The notes beneath the pieces were generated by a model. It saw only the letters and a list, made by a program, of their open reading frames with translations. It had not been told where the DNA came from and did no database searches. From Chara braunii (Eukaryota > Streptophyta > Charophyceae > Charales > Characeae), in contig BFEA01000117.1 in assembly GCA_003427395.1 (NCBI GenBank), positions 1,328,334 through 1,379,475 of the forward strand: DNA of 51,142 nt, read 5' to 3'. This document shows positions 32,561-43,631 of this stretch, piece after piece. The stretch's first letter is position 1. Every line of letters starts with the position of its first letter. Position numbers and translations under genes: made by a program.

Positions 32561-33644
32561 TTGCTTTGGGCACTCGCTTAGAGGTAGGCTTGGACTTAGT
32601 TGGCAGGTAGCTTTGAGTGAGAATGTGCTATGGAGGTTTATCCCCCATATGCTGATGATTTAGCTTGGACATTTGACCTATCTTGTGTTACAGGTCCTTT
32701 GGGGTGTCTGATTCAAGATCAGGACTAGATTCAACTTGATCCCTTGAGGATCATCTTCTGTTATCACATATAATATGTCGGTTGGCGATTTGTCGATTTA
32801 CGATTCAGCTCCAATTCACTCCTGCCACTCAACCTAAAGGCTTTAGCCTTGAGATTTGAATTGTTTTGTTGTGTTTTTACCCGGACTTTATTGAATGTCC
32901 ATCCAACAAAAGTACTGAGTATTTATTTAAGAGTTGCATGAGTGAGGCTTGTGTGGCTAAAGCAAGGGGTATGAGTGCAAGGAATGGTTGAAGTTGACCC
33001 CGTGTAGTGCGTGGGCCTTTGATTGAATCTTTGATGCGGTTGCAGATGCGTTTGTGGTTCGGACTCTGGATGTGATTGCCTGCGATTACATACATATGTG
33101 GTTGAGAGGAGCCACACTGTGACTGTTAGAAGTGATCGTCCTATATAATTAACCCTCATATATTTACGAGTACCCTGAGTATTTGAGAGACCTGCTGTAT
33201 TTGTGCATAAGGGCTGTCTAGATTCGCCCATATATAAATAAGCCTTATTTATATTTATATGTGCCTTGGGTAGGCGCGCGGTTTACTGTGATCGTGCGCA
33301 AGGGTTAGCCAGATTATGGCTTGAGAGAAAAGGAAGATCCCCTTTTTACCCTTTGCTTTTTAGGGGTTTCTATAGTCGGACGTTGGTCCTGGGCCGGGAT
33401 TCAAAGTCGTTGTCCAGGACATTCCAAGCCCTAGACTCTGCAGGGAAGGAATCTGCCCCCGTGCAGAGCCTATTTGCCTGGCCTGTCGAGACGCTCAGAC
33501 CAAAGGCCGGAGGTCTCGCGGCGGCTGCACGACTATTCCTTCAGCCGTGCAATGTTGTGAGGGATTAGACCCTCACGATACTTCGAGTCTGACACTTGAG
33601 TGTCATAAGCGGTACTCGGATCCACGAGGGACCGCTTGATTATG

Positions 33645-34895
33645 GGCGCATTCGCCGTGAATTCCAATATGGCCCCAGGCCAATCACTCACTCGACTCCA
33701 ATCATCGATCCTCATACCCACACCGACGATCCCGGTCGTCGCCTGCTAACTCCCACCACTGCGATCCTCACCTCGCCGACGTCAACTCGACGCGGTTCGC
33801 CCAGATCCCACAGTCCGTCGTGGCGATCAAGCGCGCAACCGGCCCGCCTATCGTCAGCCCGACAGGACTTTCCGACTCGCGCAAACACTTTGCCTAGCCA
33901 CTGCTTCCCGGAAGCTGGCTCAGGAGTCGAGAGCATAAGAGAGATTTGTGGGCGCGTTTGCGAAATTTATAGTGGCGAGAAGGGGGGCGAGGGAGAGAGA
34001 GGGCAGGGGGAAAGTCGAAGTGTAAGAAACGAAGCAGGAGGAGAAGACTTTGAGAAGAGGGCTCCGTGGAAGCCATGTTGATCCCTCGAGACTCAAGGTT
34101 CAACCAATCAGATTCGCCGCGCAATAGGGAGATCCTATTGATCCACATACCTGATTGGCGAGTGGGAGTTATCGAGGGATCGACCAGGCGTCATGCGCTG
34201 AATTCAGAGGGTGGGAAGGAAAAAGGCGCGAGAAGCAGCGCAAGACGGATCCAAGATTCAGATGAGCAAGAAAGGGAAATGGGCGCGCAANGAGTAGGGC
34301 GGGAGAGAGAGAAGGAGAGGGAGAAAAACAGTTACAAGGACAGAGAAAGAGGAGGGGGAAGGAAAAAGGAGCGCGGGAGAGAGCGATGCGGGGGACAGAG
34401 AGGANAAAGCTTTTGCATGTGCGGCGCCGTCAACAAAAAAAAGAGAAATAGGCACCGAAACAGTTACAGCTTGCCTACATCCTAAACCAATTCAAAATTG
34501 AAATCACCATATCCGCGCGCGAAAGAGCGACGCGGGAAAAGAAAGTCCTACGCCTATTCGTATCCCCACAAAATTCTGAGAGTTTTCCNCAACGCGACCG
34601 AGAACATTCACACACAAAAAGGACATGTCGAAGTTCCGCTTATCCCGGAATTCCCAACTGCCGGGCCCAATTCCCAGTGCGCTCGCTAAGGCGCGTGTAA
34701 ATTCCTATGCATTTCCCGACGTACAAAAAGGAAAAAAAAAGCAGAACCGAAGAATCACAAAAAGCTTCCGGAAGGTGGGGGCTCAAAACGCGGCACCCGA
34801 AATCAAGAAAACGAAACGGGGTCTTTATGGGGTGGGTATGATACAAGCAAAAAGGGTACAAAAGATAGCATGGGTTCGGGAAGTAGTTCGTCACA
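33645..34895 (-). mobile_element. Inverted half-LTR of the element A family
   Basis: This is an almost perfect reverse complement of 24155-25405 (1251 bp each). It starts on the minus strand at 34895 with TGTGACGAAC, the LTR start, and ends where LR begins. It lacks the second LTR half and any PBS. It may be a fragment of a separate minus-strand insertion cut by LR, or the arm of an inverted duplication that spans 24155-34895. Confidence 0.75.
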
Positions 34896-35342
34896 CCCAT
34901 GAGGATGGATAAGTGGGAGGAACAGGCTGCCTGTCCCAGTCGCCCCTTGGGTGCAGACTTAACCAGCCTCCCTGCCCCCCTTTCACATCAGATAGGCCCA
35001 CCTATGACACTGCTGAGAAGACTGGCACCCCGGTCCTGGTCACTAAATTGAAGGACTGACTGCAGCATAAAAGGGAGAATTATCTATTCAGAGTTTGCCA
35101 GGTGTCCTGCGCTGTCAATCCTCTGGGCTTCCAGGGTAATCAATGCTGGCAGGCAACTTCAGGAGTTCAATACAAATGTGAGTTTGTACAAGGGACGCTG
35201 GACCCGATTTCCAGCAGGTGCTGCTCGCCACCAATAGATGGAGCCCCCCCTATGGTGCTAGAGGTGACTGCTCTTATCAGCACCCCTAGCACCCAGACGG
35301 GTGTTTAAATAATAATAATAATAGTTAAAAAAAAAAAAAAAA
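34896..35342 (+). mobile_element. Non-LTR retroelement 3' part with (AAT)n and poly(A) tail
   Basis: The block ends with (AAT)n at 35307-35323 and A16 at 35327-35342, a typical LINE/SINE terminus. Its segment 35205-35295 recurs inverted at 35940-36035, again beside a homopolymer tail. No coding region is seen. The 5' limit is unclear. Confidence 0.5.
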
Positions 35343-35867
35343 GTCTCGGTTATCAACTGGGCTTACTTTGGTCTCCCTTCACTACGATGGCCCCCTTCTA
35401 CCATCCCACCTGCACCCCCAGTCGAGTAAGGCCATAAGGTAAGTTAAACCAACTATGTGATCATTCACTCCACTAGACCAACCCATCCATCGATCCCCTT
35501 TCTCTCAGTCCACCCGGAGATCAACGGCGCAGGCCACTTTGGAAATGCACAGTTCCAGAATCGCGAGTTTGGACGGTAGCTTTGTGAACTTTTTCGGGTC
35601 GCGTGAACTGGTGGTTCAAGGGATATCGGACATTGGTACTTGTTGTCTATAGCCAATCTGTCTTCCTCCCTGCAAATGGGACATTGTCCCTGGGACCGGT
35701 CAGTTCAGTGATGCTTTTTGTTTTTGAGGTAACTATGCCCGAGTCAAAAACCAAGTTTCGATTTTGAATCGAAACAGGTTTTTGCAGTCTATTGGCCAGC
35801 GGGGTTTTAAATGCCGTCTAGTCGCCAGCAGAATCAGGTGAAAGCTACGTTGGGTGTGGCCAAGACA
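35343..35867. other. No gene seen
   Basis: This is unique-looking sequence between two retroelement tails. Only short ORFs without recognisable features are present. Confidence 0.4.
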
Positions 35868-36035
35868 TCTTTTTTTTTTCTTTTTTTTTTCTTTTTTTTC
35901 TTTTTTTTTTTGTGGCAAAACAGCCTCAGAGGCAGCTTGAGGTGCTGGTAGGAGCAGTTACTTCAGCTGGTCCGGGGGGGGCTCCATCTATTGGTGGGGA
36001 GCAGCACCTGCTGGGAAACGGGCCCAGCATCCCAT
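35868..36035 (-). mobile_element. Inverted copy of the same non-LTR retroelement end
   Basis: On the minus strand the block 36035-35940 matches 35205-35295. It is followed by a 43-nt A-rich tail, interrupted by single G (plus-strand T/C run 35869-35911). The 5' boundary is not clear. Confidence 0.5.
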
Positions 36036-36104
36036 CTTACAATTGTCACAGGATACACAGTAATTTTACATATAGGCCGCCTGATTCAGTCGTACATTCT
36101 CCAC

Positions 36105-36445
36105 CGTATAGTGTGTATGGTGTGTATGTTTCAATGTCTATGCTTCATTGGTTTAATGGTAACTGGTTTAATGGTAACTGTTGTTGCATTTAGCAAGAGT
36201 AGTAATACTGTACTGAGTCCTAAGTCCTAGTGTTTGAACAGCATTTATTGGTGCCTTATTTCTGTATTGAATCCCAACCTTTGACTACTGGTATATGAGC
36301 TCTGTATATAGTGTGTGTGATGTGTATGTTTCTAAGAAAGGATGTGATGGAATCTATGGCTGCATTAAGCAACATTTGGCAATGCTATTCTGAGGCCAGC
36401 CTAGCGCTAAACAGCATTTGTCAGTGCTGTATTGAATCCCAGCTA
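36105..36445. repeat. Degenerate tandem duplication, about 190-200 bp
   Basis: Two units share 'gtgtgtatgtttc', 'tgcattaagcaa'-like, 'aacagcattt.t..tgc', and 'tgtattgaatccca' blocks (first about 36105-36275, second about 36305-36440). No coding content. Confidence 0.5.
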
Positions 36446-36527
36446 CTGATGCATAACCACTTTCTTCAGTAGCAGCCCTTCTGATGAGGGCAGTATTGTA
36501 GCCCGTCCCTGGCTGGCATGGTGGTAA

Positions 36528-36560
<33 letters not shown>
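36528..36560 (+). repeat. Poly(G) tract of 33
   Basis: Thirty-three uninterrupted G sit within a wider G-rich purine stretch that continues to about 36625. It could be a true G-quadruplex-forming tract or a sequencing/assembly artefact; uninterrupted G runs of this length are rare. Confidence 0.7.
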
Positions 36561-36561
<1 letters not shown>

Positions 36562-36687
36562 GCGAAAAGACAGATGAGGGGGAAAGGGGGGGTGGGAAGG
36601 TGTAGGGTGTAGGGGGGAGGGGATTACATTACTTAGGACAGTAGAGGACAGTTAGTCATAGATGAGGACATAATCTGTTCAACTTGG

Positions 36688-36729
36688 TTGATGGACAACC
36701 TTTTTTTTTTTTTTTTTTTGATGGACAAC
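36688..36729 (-). mobile_element. Poly(A)-only retro-insertion with 12-bp target-site duplication
   Basis: On the plus strand, TTGATGGACAAC (36688-36699) is followed by C and T19 (36701-36719), then GATGGACAAC again, the repeat sharing its first two T with the run. This fits a minus-strand LINE/SINE event that copied only the tail. Confidence 0.6.
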
Positions 36730-36879
36730 TTGAAAGTGGTGCGTTGGCAGTCTTTTCCACAGCCTCTCAGAGAGAAGCCAGGGATGCCATGTAAGGGTGT
36801 TATCGTCATTGAGACTGCAGAGTTTCTGTTTTGGGTCAGTCCATGTCTCCATGAAGCTGTTCAATTGTCTTTGGCTTTT

Positions 36880-37401
36880 CTAACTGTCCGGCTCAGTATC
36901 CATTTTGTCCTGCAGCTCTTTCCATGCTGCCTGTGTATAAGCTGAGATCGTCTCTATTATCGTTAAGCGGGCTTGTATGAAGGCATAGTTATGCTGTTTC
37001 CTTTCATAGGAACAATGCATCCTCCAGGCTGCCATGAGCACGGTTAGTCTGGAGTATGTGAAGAGATTGGTCATGAATGGTGACCACTCTCCGACGTTTG
37101 TCGCGGGGGCTCCTAGAAGGAGGGTGGGCACTTCCCAGGGGAGGTGGTGGTCTGTAAGATAGCGCCACGCTGCATCCCACCACCTCCACAGTTGGAGCAC
37201 CATGGGCCAATCCAATAAGCAATGCTCCAGGGTAGCCATTCTGTTGGGAGTTCTGTTGGGGCAGTAAGAGCACAGAGGGGAGAATCGAAAGTGCCTGAAA
37301 TCATGTGGCCCCAGCGGTGAGTCCCTCTCCCAACGCTTGGCCGAGACATCTTGGCTGTGGCCCATGCACGAGGGGCCAGTGCAGGCCTGAGCGTGGCCCA
37401 A
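36880..37401 (-). pseudogene. LINE ORF2 C-terminus (RT zinc-binding domain) remnant
   Basis: The 173-codon frame contains 'CSYCPNRTPN' and 'LEHCLLDWPMVLQLW', the pattern of the zinc-binding region that follows RT in plant LINEs (zf-RVT: CxxC, E-H, C..P...LW). C44, C47, E59 and H60 are in place; the fourth ligand position appears to be Trp. Upstream the frame is broken; another minus-strand frame (about 37406-37113, 'LAVIWATLRPALAP' region) seems to hold the preceding part. The remainder of ORF2 is not seen to the right. Confidence 0.65.
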
Positions 37402-37449
37402 ATCACGGCCAGGTTTAGCTGGTAATACTGGCTGACCCTCTTGGCCTCT

Positions 37450-38618
37450 TTTCCAGGGCCTTCTCGGCCCTAGCTCTCTTCACTTGCCGCAGGGAAAATT
37501 TCAGCCTTTTAATATATCAGATCAAAGTTATCAAACAGCAAAACTTTTTTGCAGGGCAAGTCAAGGGCCAGGGCCTAGAAGCCCCTGAACAACACGCCCA
37601 CTGAGACAGCTCTGCGGAAACCTCCGTGACTAGACTGCATTTAAAACTCCGCCGGCAACATTGCCGTGACAAGACTGGAAAACTGGTTCTGACTGCAAAT
37701 CAAAACTGACGTTGTCATAGGGTTTTTTTTTTTCCAGGCCCTCCATCAAATGCTAGATTTCCTTCAGTATGTATGTAGATGGACTTCCTTGGCAGCGACG
37801 TGCATGCTGTGTACCCAAATGTACATGTGTCCAGAAAAATGTGATACTGGGGCCAGGTCCCCCCACTTAGGCAAGGGTTATGGTTTCAATCCTGCAAATT
37901 GATCTTGCGTCTACGGCCACAAATGAAGAATCCGCGCAAGCCTGGCCCCCCATTTCCACTTCAAGTAGGTCCCCAAGCCACCTACAGGAGTAGAGTGCAT
38001 TGGCCAGTTACTGGGATGCTCCTACACAACTGTTGCACATGTCACACACATGCCGCGACAGCCAATTCCTGGCTCAGTTTTTCTTCGTTTGTTTTTCTGC
38101 TAAGCTATCCGAATGGTCAAAAAAAATAAAAAAGTATTAAAAATAATAATAATAAATCATTTTTATTTTTATTTTACATTTGGTAAAGAATTTCGATGTG
38201 ACCCTGCCGCGGTGCGTTAGCGCAGCGCGCGCCACCGCGGTTGCTGCGTTAGCACAGCGCCACACTTGAAGTTTTGCCATTGACGTCCGCTGTGCTGGCG
38301 TGTCATCCTCAGGAGGTGCAGGCAGCGGGGGATTGCACAGGAGCAGCTGCAAACTAGCTGCCCTAGCCAGAGCTTGCCGTTAGGAGTGGCAGAGGCGGAG
38401 TGGTATTAGAGCGTGTGGGCATTGAGGGGGACACCGCTTCAAGGGGGCACTGCTATGCACCTGCCATAGCCCAATCTTGGCCGGCCTGAGTTGGCAATCC
38501 TCGATTGACTGCTGAAGGAAGGGGAGAGATGTTAGGCCGGCCAAAGGGCAGGATCTGTGCATCTTTTAGACCAGAATTACCACCTGATCAGGGGCTTTGG
38601 CCGCTGGTTATAGATACG
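37450..38618. other. Intergenic-like sequence, no gene seen
   Basis: AT-rich microsatellite runs occur near 38120-38175. A self-complementary GC-rich stretch 'gcgttagcgcagcgcgcgcc' lies near 38215. I find no RNA gene or ORF with support. Confidence 0.4.
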
Positions 38619-39312
38619 GAGCATGATTGCATGATTGGAGTGCCAGCAGTTAGATTTGGAGGATGAGCGGGAGATGAAAGATGACAGTGCATCGATAAAA
38701 CGTCGACTTCTGGAAGAGACAACGGACTTTAAGCCAAGAGAAGGTTGACGAAGACCTGAATTTTCAGAAATTTATCAGGGAAAAAAAAGTAAAAAATCAA
38801 AAACACAAAAACAATTGACCGCCAAGCCCTATTTTCAGTTTTGAGCCTGTTGGGCAGGACCTGAAAATAGGGGGTCCCCATTAACCATTGATGGTTGGAC
38901 CTGAAAACAGGGGGTCCCCGTTAACCATTAATGGTTGGTCCAGGAGCTGTCTCTTATACACATCTAGATGTGTATAAGAGACAGGAGCATGATTGCATGA
39001 TTGGAGTGCCAGCAGTTAGATTTGGAGGATGAGCGGGAGATGAAAGATGACAGTGCATCGATAAAACGTCGACTTCTGGAAGAGACAACGGACTTTAAGC
39101 CAAGAGAAGGTTGACGAAGACCTGAATTTTCAGAAATTTATCAGGGAAAAAAAAGTAAAAAATCAAAAACACAAAAACAATTGACCGCCAAGCCCTATTT
39201 TCAGTTTTGAGCCTGTTGGGCAGGACCTGAAAATAGGGGGTCCCCATTAACCATTGATGGTTGGACCTGAAAACAGGGGGTCCCCGTTAACCATTAATGG
39301 TTGGTCCAGGAG
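38619..39312. other. Assembly artefact: exact Nextera mate-pair junction with 328-bp duplication
   Basis: 38947-38984 is exactly CTGTCTCTTATACACATCT followed by its reverse complement, the 38-nt junction adapter of Nextera mate-pair libraries. 38619-38946 and 38985-39312 are the same 328 bp on either side. The duplication is therefore not genomic. Confidence 0.97.
38861..38940 (+). repeat. Two tandem 40-bp palindromic units (repeated by the artefact at 39227-39306)
   Basis: Each unit has GGACCTGAAAAYAGG, then GGGGTCCCC, then AACCATTRATGGTT. The latter two are self-complementary. The units differ only at two or three positions. Confidence 0.7.
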
Positions 39313-39519
39313 ACCCGAACACTTATATGGAAAAACTGGGCGGCACAGGATGATCAATGGTCCTTCCGCCACCCGAACTGCTTCTTCAAACCACTGCCAG
39401 GTCTGTCAAAGGCGACAATAGCAACAGTCAACCCAATATCTGCCCAACGCTCCCAGACCTTTGTGGAGCCTGCCCTCCCACCCCGTCCTCACCCCCACGA
39501 GGCCCCAATGTGACGCCCA

Positions 39520-41940
39520 ACCTCACGCCCGGCGCGACTTCCAGATCGGAGTGGGATGTGGGCCTGGAAGTGCGAGAAGGGGGTGTGCCAAGGATTTTTG
39601 GGGAAAGTGGGGGTGGAGTCCCAGGTCGGAACTGAGATCTCCTGTGGCCAGGGTTCAGGGGCATAAGTGCAATAGGGCTAAGGGGCGGGTTGCTTCCGGT
39701 CTGATGGCGGTTGACGTCGTGTAGTCATAAGGCAGATGGCATGCGCGGGGCATCAAGGGCCTTCTGATCCATCTGTTTTGATGACGGCGGTTCGGGAGAG
39801 GCCCGTTCACGAGGGTTGCGATTCCTATGACTCGGACCTTCGGGTGCAGACACGTGGCGTCTGTCGCTGCGTGTTATGGTTAGGCTCCGTAGTTCCCGGG
39901 GTTCGGTGGTGGCTGCGTCGTCTGCAGTTTCTGCACGGCGTGAGGGGCCAATACGGGGCGATGGAATTCCACGGTACCACCGTGAGCTGGTGATACGGGA
40001 GGAGAAGACGGAAGGGAGGGAAGTTGGTAGTGACAACGACAAAGCCGGGGGATATGAAGTATTGCGTGTTATACGTAGTTGGGTAATCGGGACACCTTGG
40101 ATCGCTGGTTACGGCACAGCGAAACTCTCTGGGGCACAATCGGTTCTCGGTTAGGCAGGGAAATTTTGGGCGTCTTTGCCTAAGATATTCTCTTACCCAT
40201 GGTTCGAAGTATTATGAGTCCCATGTGTACGTCATTTTGTCATGGCGGCATAATGGAAGTCTTCCGCACGCATCTAACTGACACGGGGATTTCCCGATAT
40301 GGTATCGGAAACTCCTATCAGCATAGGTGCGTGAAAGAAGGAAAATTTTTGCCTATCCGATACCGGAGGTGCCAAGTTCGTTACTGATCGCGAATTGCTG
40401 CGCGTGGATACGTGTAGGCTGCGCAGATCAGATCGCGCTTACACGTATCCCCGCGGGGTATTCGCTTGTACCCGAAAAAGGTGAGAGTTTAACTCGTCAT
40501 GCAAAATCGCCACGTGGCATGGACAACTACCCAATCATCTAATCACTCAGTGATCCCGCAAGCAATCATTCCCGAGCATGCAGGGTGTCATGATACATCA
40601 GACGTCAGAATTTCTACTATGCTTAAGGGCGCATCAAAATGGCAGGCAAAGACGATGACCAGACAGGAAAAACGACAAATATATCATTCGTTCATTCATT
40701 CATTCGACAAAACACATAATAGTTGAGATCAAGATCAATCACAGAACAAGTGTGGGCTGAAGCCGAGGCAAAGATTCCGAGAACAAAAGAAAACGGGCGA
40801 GTCGCCCTGAGCCGAGATCAAAATTTATTTACAGAAGTAAAGAGGGAGACAAGACAAAGAAAATTGCAAATCCACGTCCATCAACCTCAGCTCTCTCTTC
40901 CTCTCTCTCTCTCCGATGCGGACGGTCTGTCGTCACGCACCAACCCACGAAGTTGTCACCCCGCTTAGTCCTCCTGCACTTGTCAGGTTCGCCCGCGCGC
41001 TACAGTCCGTCGTAGCCCCACTCATCAACCCCGCGCATTCGGCACCAGCTCATCGAGTCGCCCGACTCCCACTTCAACTCACCTCTTACTTCGCTCGTGA
41101 GCCGACCCTCACTGATCGCGCTACCCCGAGCTTCCAACAGCTGGTTAAGAGAGCTATCCAATCGTGCAGCCGGAATTTATAGCGTGCATGCATGCGTGAA
41201 GAACACGGAATTGCAAGGACTTAGGAAGGGAGAAGGGAAGGGATTGCCTACGTTTTGCATGGCCAAACCGCGGCGTGGGGGACGTAGCCACTCTCCACAC
41301 ATTGATCCGATCGCGCAGCCCGCGGGCCGACTAAACACAGCAAAAGGAAAAGAGAGGGCGGGAAAGACGAAGCTCAAGAAGAAGGATACAGTTACAATGG
41401 CGCCGGCCCAAAAATTACAGTTACACACAAGATTAAGGGCACTGACTAATCAGAGTTTAGTTGCAGCCGCAAAAATAACCGCCCACGTAAAAGCAACGCG
41501 CGGCAAAAGAAATCCCAAATTCCTAAATTCCTAAATTCCTAACTAATGCAAGAAGAACTTCAATAAAGCGCAATTTCCGAAAAGAAAGTCCGATATTCCG
41601 AGAGCCGTCAAGGCCCGACAAATTCGAAAAAGAAATTCAAAAAGGAGCAAAAACTTCCCGCGTGACCTCCGCATTTAAACCCGACAACAGAACAAGAAAG
41701 AAGCGATGTCAAACATTATTAATCGCGCCGACAACAACTACTCAATCGGCCATCTCGGGACTTGCCCGGCCCTGAACCCAGCCATTCGAAAAGAAGCGAC
41801 TCAAAAAGACGAAGAAACGAGGACACCGATGCAATTTCCCTTCGATCCCGATCTCCCGTAATTGGCCCATCCTTCCCATCTCAGGACCCCTCATTGTCAT
41901 CGCGCAGATAATTGCGAGGAACAGAAATTGGTTCATCACA
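39520..41940 (-). mobile_element. 3' LTR of element B (2.42 kb)
   Basis: On the minus strand it runs from TGTGATGAAC (41940) to GGGCGTGAGGT (39520). Its last 582 bp pair with 50558-51142, with about 15 mismatches counted by eye. It shares blocks with element A's LTR ('gcgcatgccatctgccttatg', 'aaaatccttggcacacccc', 'cgacggactgt'). The 11-mer TGTGACGCCCA flanks it closely on both sides (39509-39519 and 41943-41953). It contains ORF6 and an (ATTC)n run near 40690. Confidence 0.88.
39825..40139 (-). CDS. ORF6 of element B, encoded inside the LTR
   Basis: The 104-codon frame is aligned with ORF6 of element A over its centre: 'GFVVVTTNFP', 'LLPYHQLTVVPW', 'PYWPLTPCRNC'. It lacks the long N-terminal part present in A and has a different C-terminus. 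The same frame recurs in the 5' LTR copy (about 50863-51142). LTR sequence between A and B is otherwise strongly diverged, so a conserved protein segment is notable. The function is unknown. Confidence 0.5.
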   Translation of the reverse strand: MCPREFRCAVTSDPRCPDYPTTYNTQYFISPGFVVVTTNFPPFRLLLPYHQLTVVPWNSIAPYWPLTPCRNCRRRSHHRTPGTTEPNHNTQRQTPRVCTRRSES

Positions 41941-42378
41941 TATGTGACGCCCAGGGGGTTCCAATCTTAAGCAAGCTCCCGCTTGCTTGAATCATGACAC
42001 GTGTCGATCTCTCTAATCGATCGACACACGGAGCCTTCTTTGTTGCCACTTACCATTCGATAAGAGTGTGGACGTCATCCAGGGTGGCACACGTGGCTCT
42101 ATCCTACAATTTCCCCAGGATGGGCTCTCTTCTGTCCAAGGAAGGGATCGTGCGTGCCATCGTCGTGGCATGTGCCAGTCAACCGTGCATCAATGACCTA
42201 AGGGAAGGGGAAAGGGAAGACGATACATGGGGGCATGGCGAGGGGGTGGGTTAGTTGGGAGTGGGGGTAGAAAGCGTTCCAACCCCGCGGCTGTCACCAG
42301 AAGCTCCTGATATCTGATGATCCGGTGGAAGCGAGGGAATCGATGACCACTATGAGGAAGGGATGCGAGATAGTCGGG
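41941..42378 (-). other. 3' untranslated region of element B
   Basis: This short tract lies between ORF5 and the LTR. It ends (minus strand) with the block shared with element A, 'ttggaacyccctg.gcrtcacata'. A hairpin AAGCAAG..CTTGCTT is at 41969-41988. No strong polypurine tract is obvious. Confidence 0.5.
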
Positions 42379-42717
42379 CTAGAGGGTGGTGAAAGTTCGA
42401 AAGAGTGTCGTACGAAAGTGATCGTGGTTTTCGCATGCGGGGATAGTCCCCGTGATGATGCAGTAAACCTCAATGATGTTGTGGCCTCGCCACGCGGCAC
42501 TGAAGAGAAGGGCGTGGAGACAGAAGACAGGGGTGGCACACCGGTTTGAGGGATGGAGATGAACCATGACAGGAAGACGGGTGGCGTAGAAGAAGCGGAA
42601 GGTGTCGATTGGGAAGGGATTGCAGGGGAAGGTGATGCGGGTAGTGGTCTGGCGGAGGGTGAGGTGGTCAAGGGGACGACGGGATAAGGACCGGGGACGA
42701 AGCTCGATGCCCCGCAT
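42379..42717 (-). pseudogene. ORF5 of element B, frameshifted near its C-terminus
   Basis: The ATG at 42717 is 50 nt inside ORF4, exactly as in element A. The first 110 or so codons align with A throughout: 'LRPRSLSRRPLD', 'FSAAWRGHNIIEVYC', 'TGTIPAC'. A small indel near 42385 then brings in a stop, while homology at the DNA level continues to about 42260 ('cgcttccaccggatcatc'). Confidence 0.7.
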
Positions 42718-43631
42718 CGGCACGAGATCGAATTGGTGGACGGGCGGAGGGGGAGGGGGAGGGGGATCGGCTTCGTCGCCGTCGGGCCGCTGCGCTCGAA
42801 ATCTCAGCAGCAAGGTTTCCATCGTCGTTCTTGGGCGGCTCGGGATCCTTGGCTGGGTCATTCGGGATCGCCAGATCCACCCCACTTGCGAACTCCAACG
42901 GCTGCTTCTCGACTGCGATCTCCTCTCTCCTTCGCGCCGCCTCGGGATCCTCCTCCTTAGTCTCTGTGCATTCCGCCTCTTCACCCAAAGTCTCCCACTC
43001 AGATTCCTCCTCTTCCTCCTCGTCGCCTTCCTTTACGCCCTCTTCTTCTTCCTCTTCTAGCGTTAGCCCTTCGTCTTCGGAGGCCGTTCGAGGCTGAAAG
43101 AAGGCGAGGTCGATTATCCTCCGCGGGTCCAGGTACTCTCGTTGCGACGACGGGTTATTGTTATCTCCTTGCTCCTCGAGGCAGACCGACCACTCTAGGT
43201 AGGGCGTCAGAGTTCGTGAAAGGACGCGCGGGACCGGACTTTCATCGCACTGCGAAACGATATCGAGAGGGAGATCGTCGACCAGCTGCACAAGGGGAAT
43301 CGTGAGTTCCTGTACGATAAGTTGTCGATGGTCGGGCCGCACCGATCCGGATAGAAATCCGAGAAGGTCTCCTTCCACCTCCGTCCTCCAAGCTTGGATG
43401 ATCAATAGCTCCACGTATTCGGTCTATGTCCCTCGTCCATGTCAGCTGCACCCCGACCAGACACACCGAAAGATCGACAAAGTGCTCGCACCACAGTTCC
43501 CATTGTCTTTGATCGAGGAGGGGGACAGCGAGTGGTTCCAGACGAAAGGAGAGACGGGGGCAAAGGTCAAACTGCCAGAAGGTAGAGAAGAGAGATGGGA
43601 GAGCGAAGGTAAAGAGCTGGGAGCGGTTCAT
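42668..43631 (-). pseudogene. ORF4 of element B, one frameshift
   Basis: The ATG at 43631-43629 overlaps the ORF3 stop as ATGA. The frame is 'FSTFWQFDL..LTWTRDIDRI' and then shifts near 43430 into the frame that begins 'ELLIIQAWRTEVEGDLLGF' and ends at 42668. The order is the same as in A: N-terminal domain, Glu-rich acidic stretch, basic Arg/Ser tail ('AARRRRSRSPSPS'). The final 50 nt overlap ORF5. Confidence 0.72.

Larger units (their letters stand above)
26918..33647. repeat. Long repeat family LR, right copy
   Basis: It is homologous over its length to 1-5991. It is longer because it retains more of several tandem arrays and carries a complete tRNA-like head and a U6-like segment (27638-27852). 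It ends at 'gattatgggc' (33647), where an inverted LTR half begins. It contains (AG)n at 29300-29318, a CTG/CGG-rich tract at 29900-30180 with no credible gene, and an assembly artefact at 30171-30379. Confidence 0.75.
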
